Shown: piece after piece, positions 16,314 to 25,439 of the stretch
Layout: every line of letters begins with the position of its first letter
Numbering within the stretch: position 1 is the stretch's first letter
Source: Alysiella crassa DSM 2578
Lineage (GTDB): Bacteria; Pseudomonadota; Gammaproteobacteria; Burkholderiales; Neisseriaceae
Assembly (NCBI RefSeq): GCF_000745955.1
Contig: NZ_JQKH01000016.1
Coordinates: forward strand, 1-36,554
DNA: 36,554 nucleotides
Direction: 5' to 3'
Made by a program: the position numbers and the translations under genes
The notes under the pieces: generated by a model
The model's input: only the letters and a program-made list of their open reading frames with translations
Database searches by the model: none
Told to the model about the DNA's origin: nothing

Positions 16314-16481
16314 GATGATTTCCTTTGTGGGGGTTAAACAGTAAACAAAACCAAAAAACACATCATGCAGAATGACACCCATTTATTCAAGCAAATTTAC
16401 ATTTCAGGCAGCCTGAAAGCAAATAATGTTAAAATTCGCCCACGAAAAAATTTCATAAAATAAACACAGGAATATCAAACA

Positions 16482-18143
16482 ATGGATTCAATAATTGAAC
16501 GCGACAGCATGCAATACGATGTGGTGATTGTCGGGGCTGGTGTGGCGGGTTTGTCGGCGGCGATTCGGCTGAAACAATTGGCGGCGGCGCATAACCGTGA
16601 AATCAGCGTGTGCGTGTTGGAAAAAGGCAGCGAAGTGGGCGCACATATTTTGGCGGGCGCGGTGTTTGACCCGATTGCTTTAAACGAGTTAATCCCAAAT
16701 TGGCGAGAATTGGGTGCGCCACTCACGCGTTCTGTTACATCCGATGAAGTGTGGTTTTTGACAACGGAAAAGAAATGGAAAATGCCACTCACGCCACCGA
16801 GTTTCCAAAATGAAGGGAATTATATTATCAGTTTGGGTGTGTTGTGCCGTTGGTTGGCGGAACAGGCGGAGGGTTTGGGCGTGGAGATTTACGCAGGTTT
16901 TGCGGCAGCGGAAATTTTGTATCACGCCGATGGCAGCGTAAAAGGCGTGGCAACTGGCAATATGGGCGTGGGCAAAGACGGACAGCCCACCGCCCATTTT
17001 CAAGCAGGCATGGAATTGCACGCGCAACAAACCCTATTTGCCGAAGGCGCGCGCGGCTCATTAAGCAAACAAATTATCCAACAATTCGCGCTTGACCGCG
17101 ACAGCCAGCCACAAACTTATGGTTTGGGGATTAAGGAAATTTGGGAAATTCCTGCCGAACACGCGCAAGCAGGTTTGGCGATTCATGCCATTGGTTATCC
17201 TTTGGATATGAATACTTACGGCGGCGCATTTGTTTACCATTTGGACAATAATCAGGTGGCATTGGGTTTTGTGGTGGGACTGGATTATCAAAATCCGTAT
17301 TTGTCGCCATTTGAAGAATTTCAACGCTTTAAATTGCACCCAGCGATTCGCCCGATGTTGGAAAATGGACGGCGGATTGCTTATGGGGCGCGGGCTCTGG
17401 TGGAAGGGGGGCTGCAGAGTTTGCCGAAATTATCGTTTGCGGGCGGTGTGTTGATTGGCGATTGTGCGGGTTTTCTGAATGTGCCGCGCATTAAGGGCAG
17501 CCATACGGCGATGAAATCGGCGATGTTGGCGGCGGAAGCGGTGTTTGCGGTTTTGGCGCAACACGATGGCGAGCTACCCGAGCAAAATTCCACCGCTTCT
17601 AGTTACCAAATGCGTTTTGAAAACAGTTGGTTGTATCAGGAATTGCACGAAGTGCGTAATGTGCGCCCTGCGTTTAAATGGGGTTTGCTGCCTGCGATGG
17701 CATACACGGCTTTGGAACAATATGTGTTGAAAGGGCGCGGTTTTTGGACATTCAAACATCACTGCACGGATTCAGGCAGCCTGAAAAAAGCCGCCGAATG
17801 CCGCCCCATTGAATATCCGAAACCCGATGGCAAAATCACATTTGACCGTTTGAGCAGCGTGTTTTTGGCGAATGTGTCGCATGAAGAAAACCAGCCTGTG
17901 CATTTGCAATTACACAATCCGCGTTTGGCGATTGATGTGAATTTCACAGAATACGCCAGTCCTGAAACGCGTTATTGCCCTGCTGGTGTGTATGAAATTG
18001 TGCAGGAAAACGGCGAACCACGTTTGCAAATCAATGCCGCCAACTGTGTGCATTGCAAAACCTGCGACATCAAAGACCCAACAGGCAATATCACATGGGT
18101 TTGCCCCGAAGGTGGCGGCGGCGCGAATTATGCGGAAATGTGA
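16482..18143 (+). CDS. electron transfer flavoprotein-ubiquinone oxidoreductase
   Basis: This 553-residue membrane-associated FAD/[4Fe-4S] enzyme passes electrons from reduced ETF to ubiquinone. The FAD-binding motif V-I-V-G18-A-G-V-A-G-L (15-24) lies at the N-terminus, with E-K-G-S-E-V-G-A-H as the second FAD element. GLGIKEIWEI and the GGFVYHL-like segment belong to the family, and G-D-C-A-G-F-L-N-V-P closes the FAD site. The C-terminal ferredoxin-like cluster has four cysteines (C522, C525, C528, C541) followed by PEGGGGANY. The start at 16482 follows an AGGA site; Met10 is an alternative. An uptake sequence in-frame near 17771 encodes SGSLKK in a loop. No etfAB is in the window. Confidence 0.95.
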   Translation: MDSIIERDSMQYDVVIVGAGVAGLSAAIRLKQLAAAHNREISVCVLEKGSEVGAHILAGAVFDPIALNELIPNWRELGAPLTRSVTSDEVWFLTTEKKWKMPLTPPSFQNEGNYIISLGVLCRWLAEQAEGLGVEIYAGFAAAEILYHADGSVKGVATGNMGVGKDGQPTAHFQAGMELHAQQTLFAEGARGSLSKQIIQQFALDRDSQPQTYGLGIKEIWEIPAEHAQAGLAIHAIGYPLDMNTYGGAFVYHLDNNQVALGFVVGLDYQNPYLSPFEEFQRFKLHPAIRPMLENGRRIAYGARALVEGGLQSLPKLSFAGGVLIGDCAGFLNVPRIKGSHTAMKSAMLAAEAVFAVLAQHDGELPEQNSTASSYQMRFENSWLYQELHEVRNVRPAFKWGLLPAMAYTALEQYVLKGRGFWTFKHHCTDSGSLKKAAECRPIEYPKPDGKITFDRLSSVFLANVSHEENQPVHLQLHNPRLAIDVNFTEYASPETRYCPAGVYEIVQENGEPRLQINAANCVHCKTCDIKDPTGNITWVCPEGGGGANYAEM

Positions 18144-18194
18144 TTGAATTTCAGGCAGCCGTTTTGTACACGACAATTTTTACCAACCCAAAAT

Positions 18195-18262
18195 GTAGGG
18201 TGCGTACCACGCACCAAATCATTCAAACAATTTGGAATTTTGGTGCGTAATACGTACCCTAC
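18195..18262. repeat. GTAGGGTGCG inverted-repeat element, copy 2
   Basis: The 68-base segment begins GTAGGGTGCGTACCACGC and ends with GGTGCGTAATACGTACCCTAC. It has the same ends and the same CACCAAAT/ATTTTGGTG inner arms as 14460-14536. It occupies the gap between the ETF-QO gene and the FHA gene, with an uptake sequence after it at about 18284-18296. Confidence 0.75.
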
Positions 18263-18382
18263 ATGAGTTTTGTCGCACACCCAAAGGCAGCCTGAAAACC
18301 ACTTTCAGACCGCCTTTTATGATTCGCCCCACCCAAATTTTATTATAATCAACACTTCATTATTTATCACACAAAAATCATC

Positions 18383-20338
18383 ATGACCCCACCACGCTCC
18401 ACCCTAATCGCACTCGCGCTTATCGCCATGCCATTAGCCGCCGCACCGCTCCCTGATGTACAGCAAGCCAGCCAATCGGTTTACCGCATTTGGTTGGGCA
18501 TTCCCCTGCCCACAGGTTTTGTGAAACAAACCGATGGTAGCCATATTCAATCGCTGCAAACTCAAGCGTTTGCCGAACAAGTGCCGCTCAAAGGCATGAG
18601 TTTGCTGAATAAAAAATCGGGCAAACTCAAGCCTTTATCGGGCGAAGGCATGTTGTTTCAACACAATGGCAAAAATTATTTATTGGTGGCAAATGGGTCG
18701 GCATACGCGGTGTCAGATAAAGGTCATCTGGTAACCAATGCCAAACTCGCCGACAATGTGGGCGACACCCAAGCGGTGTTTGTGGACGAAACAGGTTTGC
18801 GTGATATGGGCGACAATGGTGGCAAAGCAGAAGCGTTTATTTTGACGAAACCTGCCGACACGTCCGCATTCAAATTGCACCCCATCAAACAAATTGTCCG
18901 CGATGTGAAAACCGATTTGGCGGTGATTTATGCGGAAAGTTTACCCACCAAAGGTTTGAAATTGGCAGACAGTCAATTTGCGAAATCGGCGGATTTGGTG
19001 TTTGCTTTGGGCGCGGAAGGGGCGTTTGACCCGCTTTCGGGTAAACAAGGTGCGATTGACCGCGTGGACTACACCGCCGCCATTGCCAGCGAAGGCAAAT
19101 TAGATAAACGCGTAAAGCAAAAAGAAACGAGTTTGTGGCTGCATTCCGCGCCCATTTCAGGCAGCCAAACTGGAGGCGCATTGGTCAATCAATGTGGGCA
19201 AGTGTTGGGCACCAATCAATTAAATGAAGTGAATGGCGCATTTGCCGCGATTGACGCAGGCGAATTATTGCCCATGCTGCGTAAACACAGTATTCCATTC
19301 CAAACCTTTCAGGGGCGGTGCGGCAATATACTTGCCAAAGCGGAAAATGCGGTAGATAAAGCGGAAGCGGTTTTGCGTTCGGCGGAACACAATCCGCGTG
19401 GGTGGTTGTCGGTGTTGGGTTTGGGCGTATTAGGGCTGGTGGCGGCGGTGATTGCGTGGAAGGCTTTGGCTTGGACACTGCGCCAACGCCGTCAAACGGT
19501 GCGTGGTACGCCGCAGGCTGCCAATAGACAGCCTGCACCAGTCGCGCCACCTGTTCAACAACCCAATTATGCACCCAATCCGCCTGCACAAAATCCAGCC
19601 GCCGCGTACACACCGCCGCCTGTTCAGCCGACTTATGTTCCGCCCACGCCACCTGTTGCCGCGCCGAAAACGTCTTACGACCATTTGGCGATTGTGTTGC
19701 AAGGCGTTTCAGGCAGCCTGAATGCTTTAGCTGTGCCGAGTAACCGTGTGATTACGGTGGGACGCGCGGCGGATTGCGATGTGGTTTTGCCCAACCCACA
19801 AATTTCAGGAAAACATCTGAAATTATGGCAAGACAATGGCGCAGTGTGGGTGCAAGATTTAAACAGCAGCAATGGTACATTTGTGAATGGTGCAAAAATT
19901 CATGCCGCCACGCGTTTAATGGTTGGTGATGTTTTGCAATTCACCAGCGATGTGAATATTGCCCGTTTCAGGCTGCCTGAAATGTCTGCCGCCGCGCATA
20001 CGGTGGTACACACGCCGCCCACGATTCACATTCCCACACACACTTGGCACTTAAAACCCATGCAACAGGATTTGCCGCCGATTGCCGTGCCAGCGCAGGG
20101 GCGCATTGCCATCGGGCAAGCCAGTGATAATGATGTGGTGATTGCCAACCAATATGTGTCGCGTAAACACGCCCATTTGCGCGTGGAAAATGGCGTGTTG
20201 TGGCTGATTGATGTGGGCAGCAAAAATGGCACGTTTGTGGATTCATTGAGCAATCGTGTACAAGAAACGCCTTTGCAAACGGGGCAGACGGTTTATTTTG
20301 CCAATCAGTCGGTGCAGTATCGGGTGGAGAAGGTGTGA
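18383..20338 (+). CDS. membrane protein: degenerate trypsin-like domain, one membrane helix, two FHA domains
   Basis: This 651-residue protein has a signal peptide at 1-21. Residues 30-313 look like a trypsin/HtrA-type domain: VSDKGHLVTNAKLAD, DVKTDLAV, GSQTGGALVNQCGQVLG. The usual catalytic His is Lys121 and the usual Ser is Thr263, while Asp178 remains, so the domain is probably inactive. Cys271 and Cys313 could pair. A membrane helix follows (341-364), then a Pro/Ala/Gln-rich linker (375-430) and two FHA domains: GRAADCDVV...SGKHL...SSNGTFVNG (about 452-525) and GQASDNDVV...SRKHAHL...SKNGTFVDS (about 572-645). FHA domains bind phosphothreonine. Topology therefore joins a periplasmic sensor-like domain to cytoplasmic phosphopeptide readers. 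In-frame uptake sequences encode SGSLN (443-447) and FRLPE (529-533). No kinase gene is nearby. Confidence 0.85.
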   Translation: MTPPRSTLIALALIAMPLAAAPLPDVQQASQSVYRIWLGIPLPTGFVKQTDGSHIQSLQTQAFAEQVPLKGMSLLNKKSGKLKPLSGEGMLFQHNGKNYLLVANGSAYAVSDKGHLVTNAKLADNVGDTQAVFVDETGLRDMGDNGGKAEAFILTKPADTSAFKLHPIKQIVRDVKTDLAVIYAESLPTKGLKLADSQFAKSADLVFALGAEGAFDPLSGKQGAIDRVDYTAAIASEGKLDKRVKQKETSLWLHSAPISGSQTGGALVNQCGQVLGTNQLNEVNGAFAAIDAGELLPMLRKHSIPFQTFQGRCGNILAKAENAVDKAEAVLRSAEHNPRGWLSVLGLGVLGLVAAVIAWKALAWTLRQRRQTVRGTPQAANRQPAPVAPPVQQPNYAPNPPAQNPAAAYTPPPVQPTYVPPTPPVAAPKTSYDHLAIVLQGVSGSLNALAVPSNRVITVGRAADCDVVLPNPQISGKHLKLWQDNGAVWVQDLNSSNGTFVNGAKIHAATRLMVGDVLQFTSDVNIARFRLPEMSAAAHTVVHTPPTIHIPTHTWHLKPMQQDLPPIAVPAQGRIAIGQASDNDVVIANQYVSRKHAHLRVENGVLWLIDVGSKNGTFVDSLSNRVQETPLQTGQTVYFANQSVQYRVEKV

Positions 20339-20385
20339 ATTTTTCAGGCTGCCTTTCATTACCCTACAAAATCAAAAACATCGTC

Positions 20386-20471
20386 ATTCCCGCGTAGGCG
20401 GGAATCCAAAGTTAAATAACACAAACTTTTGTTTCTTAAAGTTAAAAATAGATTCCCGCCTGCGCGGGAAT
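20386..20471. repeat. dRS3-like repeat pair
   Basis: Two 20-base elements of the form ATTCCCGC-N4-GCGGGAAT lie at 20386-20405 and 20452-20471, separated by 46 AT-rich bases. The outer flanks (CGTCATTCCC/GGGAATGACG) extend the symmetry. The consensus matches neisserial dRS3 repeats, which mark neisserial intergenic mosaic elements and serve as attachment sites for MDA-type filamentous phage. No phage gene is present here. It sits between the FHA gene and the tadA region, with uptake sequences on both sides. Confidence 0.8.
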
Positions 20472-20588
20472 GACGGCGTTTTTTCTGTTTCAGGCAGCTT
20501 ATTTCAGTTTTGTAGGGTAGTGAAAGGCTGCCTGAAAATCATGCCACACACAAATGCCAAAACCGACTAACCACAAATTGAGAAAACC

Positions 20589-20799
20589 ATGTTAAGCACC
20601 CCACCTTTTACGCCCAAAATTGCGCAAGCATTGGCAAATTTGGGCATTGCCCATGCCTATGACGTGCGCCAAATCAACCCTTGCCACGCTGAAACAGAGC
20701 ATGGGTGGCGTAACCCAATCTGTGTTTTGGCAGCTGGTGGCTGTGGCAGAAAACCGCACAGCACAGCAACTTTCTGCTGAGCAACGCACTTTTTGGTAA
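20589..20799 (+). pseudogene. frameshifted TfoX C-terminal-like segment upstream of tadA
   Basis: The frame from ATG 20589 reads M-L-S-T-P-P-F-T-P-K-I-A-Q-A-L-A-N-L-G-I and continues to about 20685. A different frame from 20686 then continues with T-L-K-Q-S-M-G-G-V-T-Q-S-V-F-W-Q-L-V-A-V to a TAA at 20797. Joined, the two make a small helix-hairpin-helix protein similar to the TfoX C-terminal domain. A small deletion or insertion near 20685 breaks it. The second frame is also the frame of tadA, separated from it only by the TAA. In some Neisseria such a domain may be fused to TadA (from memory). A broken N-terminal domain of TadA is therefore possible. Confidence 0.65.
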
Positions 20800-20850
20800 A
20801 TAAAATTGCGTAATTACCCACCCGTAGCCATCTTTCCCCCCGAACAAGAA

Positions 20851-21291
20851 ATGACACATTTTATGCGTTTGGCTTTGCAACAAGCGGTTCAGGCTGCCGA
20901 ATTGGGGGAAATTCCTGTGGGTGCGCTGGTGGTTCATCAAGGCAAAGTCATTGCCCAAGCCCACAATCAATGCGTTTCACACCACAATGTAAGCCACCAC
21001 GCCGAAATTTTGGCTTTGGCACAAGCAGGACAAGTGCAACAAAATTACCGCCTGAACGATTGCGATTTGTACGTTACCCTAGAACCTTGTACCATGTGTG
21101 CCAGCGCCATTTTGCAAGCGCGGATACGCCGCCTGATTTTCGCCGCCCCAGAGCCGAAAACAGGGGCAGCAGGCAGCGTGTTGAATTTATTTGCCATGAA
21201 AAATTGGAATGCCCACACAGCCGTTTTGGGCGGCGTGTTGGCGCAAGAATCGCGGCAATTATTACAAAACTTTTTTCAGGCGCGGCGATGA
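20851..21291 (+). CDS. tadA: tRNA-specific adenosine deaminase
   Basis: TadA converts adenosine-34 of tRNA-Arg(ACG) to inosine. From ATG 20851 the protein has 146 residues. The zinc and catalytic residues are complete: H50-A-E52 and P-C80-T-M-C83. G-E-I-P-V-G-A (19-25) and K-T-G-A-A-G-S are family segments. The open frame reaches back to a TTG at 20806 and, past one TAA, to the TfoX-C-like segment, so the true start is uncertain: TTG 20806 would add 15 residues (including YPPVAIFPPEQ). The gene ends with an uptake sequence immediately downstream (21295-21310). Confidence 0.93.
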   Translation: MTHFMRLALQQAVQAAELGEIPVGALVVHQGKVIAQAHNQCVSHHNVSHHAEILALAQAGQVQQNYRLNDCDLYVTLEPCTMCASAILQARIRRLIFAAPEPKTGAAGSVLNLFAMKNWNAHTAVLGGVLAQESRQLLQNFFQARR

Positions 21292-21331
21292 GCGTTCAGG
21301 CTGCCTGAAAAACAAAATCAAGGAAAATCAA

Positions 21332-22474
21332 ATGACAATCCAACCTGTTTTAGACCAATTAAATTACCTGATGCGTGAAATGGCAAAGACGCAAGAATTA
21401 GCTCATTATTACCCAGAATTTTATATGGGTTATATTTTTCAAACCGAAGAAACTCATAATTTTTCTATTGAAAATAATCAGTTACTATTTCAACGCTACG
21501 AAAAAGGCGAAAACCATACCAAAGGCGATTTGATTGAAGAACAGCGTTTTTCATCACTCAACGGCTTGGCTTATTTTTATTGGAAAGACAGCATGTATTT
21601 TAAATCCACTCGCGTGGGGCGCGAGCAAGTGAAACAAAAATATGCCACCAAATTGCCCAATACAAAATGGTGTTCAGCCATGTGGATAAATGAAACAGAA
21701 ATCAAAGACGTGCCATGCTTGCTCTTATTGCCTGAAAACAAACAAGATTTGATAGAAAAAAGAGAAGTTTTTTTCTTGGAAATGCTGCATTTTGAATTTT
21801 CAGAACGCGAGTTTAAAAAAGTCATCACTTATCACAATCGCTGCAATGAAATCATTGACAAAATATTTGCTGAAAAAACATTGGAATTGGACAACATCAT
21901 TTTTCAGGCAGGCTTAAACAAAATGCTGGGTTTGCCCGATGTGCCCGCGCTGCAAAATCCATTATCACAACAAGAACCTGAAAATAAATTGAAAAATTTA
22001 AATCATGCCCGTGAATGGAAAACATTTCGCCAGTATGTGAAACGACATTTTTTGTCGGTTTCAGGCATTGCTATTGAAAGATGGACAATGCGTATTTTGG
22101 GTGTGATTGCATTGATTTCATCAATGATGTTACAGAAAATCAGCATGGTAACGCACATTACACTGTCGCTTGTGCTGATTTTATATTGTCTGCGCCCATT
22201 GACCGCGTTGGCTAAACGTGAATTTAATCAATTAAGAGAAAAAAGACTATCAGAAGTGAAAAAACGTTTCGGTGATTTATGCCTATGGATGAAACGAAAT
22301 GAATCGCCACAATCGTGGTTCAATTCGCGTTTATTGGGTTGGGTGTCTGTGATATTGTGGTTTGTTTATCTTGGTATGGGCTATTTATTCAATCATTGGA
22401 ACAATAAGATGATGTTTGCTTGCTTTGCTGTGGTTGCGGCTTATATTGTTGTGCAAGAAAAAGAAGCCGCTTAA
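21332..22474 (+). CDS. unknown protein with C-terminal membrane helices
   Basis: I do not recognise this 380-residue protein. Residues 1-240 are soluble, charged and helical, with a motif-like stretch WCSAMWINE (around 112-120). The C-terminal third has about four hydrophobic helices in two pairs, split by a basic loop (KREFNQLREKRLSEVKKRFG). No signal peptide. The start at 21332 has an AAGGAAAATCAA-ATG site; the frame extended to 21209 overlaps tadA and translates an uptake sequence. AT-richer codon use than the neighbours suggests separate ancestry. It is convergent with infB, and the two share a terminator at 22506-22545. Confidence 0.7.
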   Translation: MTIQPVLDQLNYLMREMAKTQELAHYYPEFYMGYIFQTEETHNFSIENNQLLFQRYEKGENHTKGDLIEEQRFSSLNGLAYFYWKDSMYFKSTRVGREQVKQKYATKLPNTKWCSAMWINETEIKDVPCLLLLPENKQDLIEKREVFFLEMLHFEFSEREFKKVITYHNRCNEIIDKIFAEKTLELDNIIFQAGLNKMLGLPDVPALQNPLSQQEPENKLKNLNHAREWKTFRQYVKRHFLSVSGIAIERWTMRILGVIALISSMMLQKISMVTHITLSLVLILYCLRPLTALAKREFNQLREKRLSEVKKRFGDLCLWMKRNESPQSWFNSRLLGWVSVILWFVYLGMGYLFNHWNNKMMFACFAVVAAYIVVQEKEAA

Positions 22475-22505
22475 AGGCAAAATCCGAACCGTGTTTTGAT
22501 TATTC

Positions 22506-22545
22506 AAAAAAAGCAGCCTGAAAAACATTTTCAGGCTGCTTTTTT
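22506..22545. terminator. bidirectional terminator made of inverted uptake-like sequences
   Basis: The stem runs A-rich/GCAGCCTGAAAA against TTTTCAGGCTGC/T-rich, 18 perfect base pairs (22507-22524 with 22528-22545) and a 3-base loop, with flanking A and T runs on both sides. The arms are uptake-sequence cores that lack the second G of AGGC. It lies between the convergent unknown membrane protein gene and infB and can terminate both. Confidence 0.9.
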
Positions 22546-22558
22546 CATTCAAACGCGA

Positions 22559-25426
22559 TTACAAAGTACGCGCCACTTCCACCACGTCAAAGCATTCCAG
22601 TTGGTCGCCTTCCATGATTTCATTGAAGTTTTTAATCATCAAACCGCATTCAAAGCCCATTTTCACTTCTTTCACATCGTCTTTAAAGCGTTTGAGCGAT
22701 GACAATTCGCCCGTGTGAATCACCACATTGTTGCGAATCACGCGCACTTTGCTGTCGCGTTTGACCAAGCCGTCCGTAACCATACAGCCTGCAATATTGC
22801 CGACTTTGGACACCGTAATGACTTGGCGGATTTCCACCGTACCCGTGATTTGTTCTTTCTCTTCGGGCGACAACATGCCGCTCATTGCCGCTTTCACATC
22901 GTCAATCGCATCGTAAATGATGTTGTAGTAGCGGATTTCCACGTCTTCGGTTTCTGCCAATTTACGCGCAGCATTGTCCGCGCGCACGTTAAACGCAATA
23001 ATCAACGCGCCAGACGCAATCGCCAAGTTCACATCGCTTTCCGAAATGCCACCCACGCCACTGTGTAAGACTTGTACGCGCACTTCATCGGTGGACAATT
23101 TTTGCAGGCTGCCTGCCAAAGCTTCGTAAGAACCTTGTACGTCTGCTTTGATGATGATAGACAAGTTTTGCGCCTGATTTTCGCCCATGTTGTTGAACAT
23201 GTTTTCCAATTTGGCGGCTTGTTGTTTTGCCAAACGCACATCACGGAATTTGCCTTGACGGAACAGGGCAACTTCACGCGCTTTTTTCTCGTCCGCCAAC
23301 ACCAGCGCGTCTTCGCCTGCATTGGGTACGTCCGACAAACCCAAAATTTCTACGGGAATAGAAGGACCTGCTTCATCAATCGGTTTGCCGTTTTCGTCCA
23401 ACATCGCGCGGATTTTACCGAACGTGGTGCCAGCCAACAGCATATCGCCTTTACGCAAAGTACCACTTTGCACCAACAAGGTGGCAACCGCACCGCGACC
23501 TTTGTCCAATTTCGCTTCCACAATCAAGCCTTTGGCAGGTGCTGCGACTGGGGCTTTCAATTCCAACACTTCCGCTTCCAACAACACGGCTTCCAACAAT
23601 TTGTCAATGTTGATGCCGTGTTTGGCAGACACGTCCACAAATTGCACATCGCCGCCCCATTCATCGCACACGACTTCGTGTTGGGTCAATTCTTGGCGAA
23701 TGCGTTCGGGGTTGGCGGAATCTTTGTCAATTTTGTTCACGGCAACCACAATCGGCACGCCTGCGGCTTTGGCGTGGGCAATGGCTTCAACGGTTTGCGG
23801 CATCACGCCATCATCGGCTGCTACCACCAAAATCACGATGTCGGTGGCTTTGGCACCACGCGCACGCATGGCGGTAAAGGCTTCATGACCAGGGGTATCC
23901 AAAAACGTGACCACACCACGCGGCGTGTCCACATGATACGCGCCAATGTGTTGCGTAATGCCGCCCGCCTCGCCCGACACCACGCGCGTTTTGCGAATGT
24001 GGTCAAGCAGCGAAGTTTTACCGTGGTCAACGTGTCCCATCACGGTAACAACGGGTGGACGTGGCAACATTTCCGCATCAACATGGGTGCTGTCGTCATT
24101 CAAGAAGGCATCTGGGTCGTCAATGGCGGCAGGTTTGCCGATGTGTCCCATTTCTTCTACCACGAGCAGGGCGGTGTCTTGGTCAAGCGATTGGTTAATC
24201 GTAACCATCATGCCCATTTTCATCAGCGTTTTGACCACTTCCACGCCTTTGACTGCCATTTTGTGCGCCAAATCGGCTACGGTAATGGTTTCAGGCACCA
24301 GCACTTCGTGAACCACAGGTTCGGTTGGGGCTTGGAATGCGTGTTGATTTGGCTCTAATTTCAGTTTTTTGCCTTTTTTGCCGCCGCGTACTTGCTCGTC
24401 ATCGCCACCGCGACTGTCATTGCGACCGCCTTTGCCTTTTGCCGCTTTGCCGCCTTTGCCTTTTGGCGCGTCATCATCGCGGCTGTGGCGGCGGTCGTCT
24501 TTTTTGCGGCTGCCGCTGCTGGGGTTTTCATCGTTCAGGCTGCCTGAAGATTTAGGTGCAGGTTTTTCGGCAGATTTGGTTTTGTCTTGTGATGCAGATT
24601 TGGCTTTATTTTCATCTGCTTTGCGTTTTTCTTCGCTGGGTTTGGCGGTACGCGCTGCGTCTTTTTTCGCTTGAGCGGCGGTTTTGGCTTCTTCGGCAGC
24701 CTGTAATTTCGCTGCTTCACGGCGTGCTTGACGCTCCGCGCGTTCTTGTTTTTCGCGCAACAAGGCTTCTTGCGCTTCACGGCGTTTGCGCTCTTGCTCG
24801 GCTTCGGCGGCACGACGCGCGGCTTCTTCCGCGTTCACTACTTCCACAGGTGTCGGCAAAGGCTCGGGCGCACCCTGTTCCCTATTCTTATTGCGATTGC
24901 GACCACCGCGTGAACGCTTGCGTTTTTCTTTTGGCTCGCCATCTTCTGTGTTTGTTTCGGGTTTAGTGGTCGGGTTTTCAGCAGATTTGTTTTCCACTTT
25001 TTCCACCGCTTCCGTTTTTTCTGCCACAGGCGTATTTTCCGTTTTCAGGCTGCCTGAAACCGTTTCGCCATTGTTTTTATCGGATTTTTCGGTTTGATTA
25101 TCCGATGATTTGGCGGCGGCTTTCGCAGCACGAGCCGCTTTCACACGAGCGGCTTCCGCTTCGGCGGCGGCTTTTTTGGCGGCGCGTTCCGCGTCTTCGC
25201 TTGGCTGATTATCAGATGGCACAACCGCCGCAGTAGGCGTAGGCGCAACGGTTTCGGGAGCGGTTTCTGTTTTCAGGCTGCCTGAAGTGGGTTGCGCGGT
25301 TTGAGCAGCTTCTTCCGCTTTTAATTTTGCCAACAATTCATCTTTGGGGATTTCAACGTGGCGGCGTTTTTTGTGTTCCACCACAGGGCTGGCGGGTTTG
25401 TTATTGCGTGAATGTGTATTACTCAT
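22559..25426 (-). CDS. infB: translation initiation factor IF-2
   Basis: IF2 is the GTPase that brings fMet-tRNA to the 30S subunit and promotes subunit joining. The 955 residues include a long N-terminal Ala/Glu/Lys/Arg-rich region (1-370), a conserved IF2-N2-like segment (about 376-425), and the GTP-binding domain starting at the P-loop G464-H-V-D-H-G-K-T471. DTPGHEAF and NKIDK follow, then the EF-Tu-like and C-terminal fMet-tRNA binding domains. Three uptake sequences are in-frame in the N-terminal linker (SGSLK at 48-52 and 124-128, SGSLN at 294-298). It is cotranscribed with nusA (13-base gap), as in most bacteria. The start ATG 25426 follows nusA closely. Confidence 0.98.
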   Translation of the reverse strand: MSNTHSRNNKPASPVVEHKKRRHVEIPKDELLAKLKAEEAAQTAQPTSGSLKTETAPETVAPTPTAAVVPSDNQPSEDAERAAKKAAAEAEAARVKAARAAKAAAKSSDNQTEKSDKNNGETVSGSLKTENTPVAEKTEAVEKVENKSAENPTTKPETNTEDGEPKEKRKRSRGGRNRNKNREQGAPEPLPTPVEVVNAEEAARRAAEAEQERKRREAQEALLREKQERAERQARREAAKLQAAEEAKTAAQAKKDAARTAKPSEEKRKADENKAKSASQDKTKSAEKPAPKSSGSLNDENPSSGSRKKDDRRHSRDDDAPKGKGGKAAKGKGGRNDSRGGDDEQVRGGKKGKKLKLEPNQHAFQAPTEPVVHEVLVPETITVADLAHKMAVKGVEVVKTLMKMGMMVTINQSLDQDTALLVVEEMGHIGKPAAIDDPDAFLNDDSTHVDAEMLPRPPVVTVMGHVDHGKTSLLDHIRKTRVVSGEAGGITQHIGAYHVDTPRGVVTFLDTPGHEAFTAMRARGAKATDIVILVVAADDGVMPQTVEAIAHAKAAGVPIVVAVNKIDKDSANPERIRQELTQHEVVCDEWGGDVQFVDVSAKHGINIDKLLEAVLLEAEVLELKAPVAAPAKGLIVEAKLDKGRGAVATLLVQSGTLRKGDMLLAGTTFGKIRAMLDENGKPIDEAGPSIPVEILGLSDVPNAGEDALVLADEKKAREVALFRQGKFRDVRLAKQQAAKLENMFNNMGENQAQNLSIIIKADVQGSYEALAGSLQKLSTDEVRVQVLHSGVGGISESDVNLAIASGALIIAFNVRADNAARKLAETEDVEIRYYNIIYDAIDDVKAAMSGMLSPEEKEQITGTVEIRQVITVSKVGNIAGCMVTDGLVKRDSKVRVIRNNVVIHTGELSSLKRFKDDVKEVKMGFECGLMIKNFNEIMEGDQLECFDVVEVARTL

Positions 25427-25439
25427 AATTTAAGTATCC

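Noticed and set aside
22715-24358. Long plus-strand open frames opposite infB
   Set aside because: They mirror infB codons, are rich in His/Phe and match no family; IF2 on the minus strand is unambiguous.
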